A stretch of 5,282 nt of DNA from Microthrixaceae bacterium (GTDB taxonomy: Bacteria; Actinomycetota; Acidimicrobiia; Acidimicrobiales; Acidimicrobilacustridaceae): the NCBI GenBank assembly GCA_023264915.1, contig JAHFUU010000234.1, forward strand, positions 1 to 5,282. The letters run 5' to 3'. The notes under the pieces are model-generated. The model saw nothing but the letters and a program-made list of their open reading frames with translations, ran no database searches and had not been told where the DNA came from. The position numbers were made by a program, and so were the translations under genes. Below are positions 4,480 through 5,282 of this stretch, piece after piece (within the stretch, counting starts at the first letter, position 1; each line of letters begins with the position of its first letter).

Positions 4480-5282
4480 ATGGCTTACCTTCCTCAGCCA
4501 GGGTACTCACACCTCCGTCCAGCGGGTCCGGGTGGCCCAGTCGGCCCGGCGGCCCAAGCGCCAAGCTCTATGGGCCTCGGTCCCCGAGCCACCACTCCCT
4601 ACCCGCCTCCGAGCGCCGCCGCGGGACCACAAGCACCGCGGTCTTGGGGCTCATCTCCTGTTCCAGACCCCTTTCTGCCGGGCGGGCAGCGCTCGAAGGC
4701 GCCCCTTGTCTTCGCCTTGACTGCGTTGTTGGTCCTCGTGATCGCCGTGGTCACCGTGGTGGTCGTGACCACTCGGTCCGCTGAAGCGGACTCGAGCGAC
4801 GTCTTCTTGGCATCCGCAAACGAGGTCGGACCTGATCCGTTCACCCCCGACGCAGCGACAACGACGGCGGGTTCTGGGACGCAGCCCGCACAGCAGGCGA
4901 CGGCAACCAACCCGACCACACCACCAGCCTCAGACGGTGGTCAGCGCTCATACAACGGCGGTCAGCCCGGCCTGTACGGGGGGACGCGAAACGAGGCGAG
5001 CTGTGACGCGCAGAAGATGCGCACCTACCTCGACCAGCATCCAGACAAGAAGTCGGCCTGGGCCGCGGTGGAGGGGATCTCATCCAACGAGGTCCGCTCG
5101 TACGTGGAGCAGCTGACACCGGTCCTGTTGCGCACCGACACGCTTGTGGTCAACCACGGGTTTGCCAACGGTCAGGCGACTCGTATCGACGTTGTCCTGC
5201 AGGCAGGTACTGCTGTGATGATCGACAAGTACGGCGTTCCCCGCGTGAAGTGCTCTTGTGGCAACCCGCTTCTTCCGCCAAC
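4480..5282 (+). CDS. Proline-rich single-pass membrane protein with extracellular DUF6777 domain (3' end outside window)
   Basis: The frame from ATG 4480 is open to the right edge: 267 complete codons plus two bases, no stop. Residues 1-74 are rich in P, G, A and S (for example YPPPSAAAGPQAPRSW) and should be cytoplasmic. R71 and K73 precede one membrane helix at about 75-97, made almost only of V, L, A, I and T. Residues 98-163 are a T/A/P/Q/G-rich linker. From about 164 comes a folded domain: GLYGGTRNEASCD, MRTYLDQHPDKKSAW, VEGISSNEVRSYV, LTPVLLRTDTLVVNHGF, VLQAGTAVMIDKYGVPRVKCSCGNPL. I recognise this as DUF6777, known from extracellular parts of actinobacterial membrane proteins, including some Ser/Thr kinases. 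Three cysteines (C175, C258, C260) are in it, suggesting a disulfide. The function of the domain is unknown to me. The Shine-Dalgarno site is weak (GTCAGG around 4465-4470). What follows the domain cannot be seen. Confidence 0.9.
   Translation, partial: MAYLPQPGYSHLRPAGPGGPVGPAAQAPSSMGLGPRATTPYPPPSAAAGPQAPRSWGSSPVPDPFLPGGQRSKAPLVFALTALLVLVIAVVTVVVVTTRSAEADSSDVFLASANEVGPDPFTPDAATTTAGSGTQPAQQATATNPTTPPASDGGQRSYNGGQPGLYGGTRNEASCDAQKMRTYLDQHPDKKSAWAAVEGISSNEVRSYVEQLTPVLLRTDTLVVNHGFANGQATRIDVVLQAGTAVMIDKYGVPRVKCSCGNPLLPP

Noticed and set aside
1..5282. CRISPR array, insertion sequence or phage attachment site
   Set aside because: No spaced direct repeats, transposase or integrase motifs, or terminal inverted repeats with target duplication were found by reading both strands.

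Overview
The window looks like chromosomal DNA of a high-GC actinobacterium. Starts include GTG and TTG, G/C is strongly favoured at third codon positions, and the last gene carries a domain (DUF6777) that I know from actinobacteria. Acidimicrobiia or a related lineage is my best guess, but the sequence alone does not settle it. I see no insertion sequence, phage gene, CRISPR array, tRNA or rRNA.

Layout, with all genes on the + strand. (1) 3-287 is the C-terminal end of a gene that enters from the left, perhaps a LolA/LppX-like exported protein. (2) 288-527 is a gap with one good hairpin. (3) 528-737 encodes a 69-residue protein with two predicted membrane helices. (4) 829-1572 and 1624-2364 are a livG/livF-type pair of ATPases of a branched-chain amino acid (HAAT family) ABC importer, each with a strong Shine-Dalgarno site. 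(5) 2365-2638 is a leader region. (6) 2639-3319 is a TetR-family repressor. (7) 3288-4043 is a P-loop sulfotransferase-like protein whose start lies inside the end of the TetR gene. (8) 4044-4479 is 436 bases without a convincing gene but with two overlapping inverted repeats. (9) 4480 to the right edge is an N-terminal proline-rich, single-pass membrane protein with an extracellular DUF6777 domain. It is open to the window end.

How they may work together: LivG and LivF would form the cytoplasmic ATPase pair of an importer for amino acids, amides, urea or related small organic solutes. The permeases (LivH/LivM) and the binding protein (LivK) are not in the window and must lie elsewhere if the system works. 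The TetR protein downstream is a candidate regulator of this importer and/or of the sulfotransferase it overlaps. That link is inference from position only. The DUF6777 protein and the genes at the left edge appear to be independent units.

I do not see a clear new multi-gene system here. The points most worth a second look are the TetR-sulfotransferase overlap, the ATPase pair without nearby permeases, the DUF6777 membrane protein, and three palindromic elements at 762-779, 332-352 and 4192-4223.
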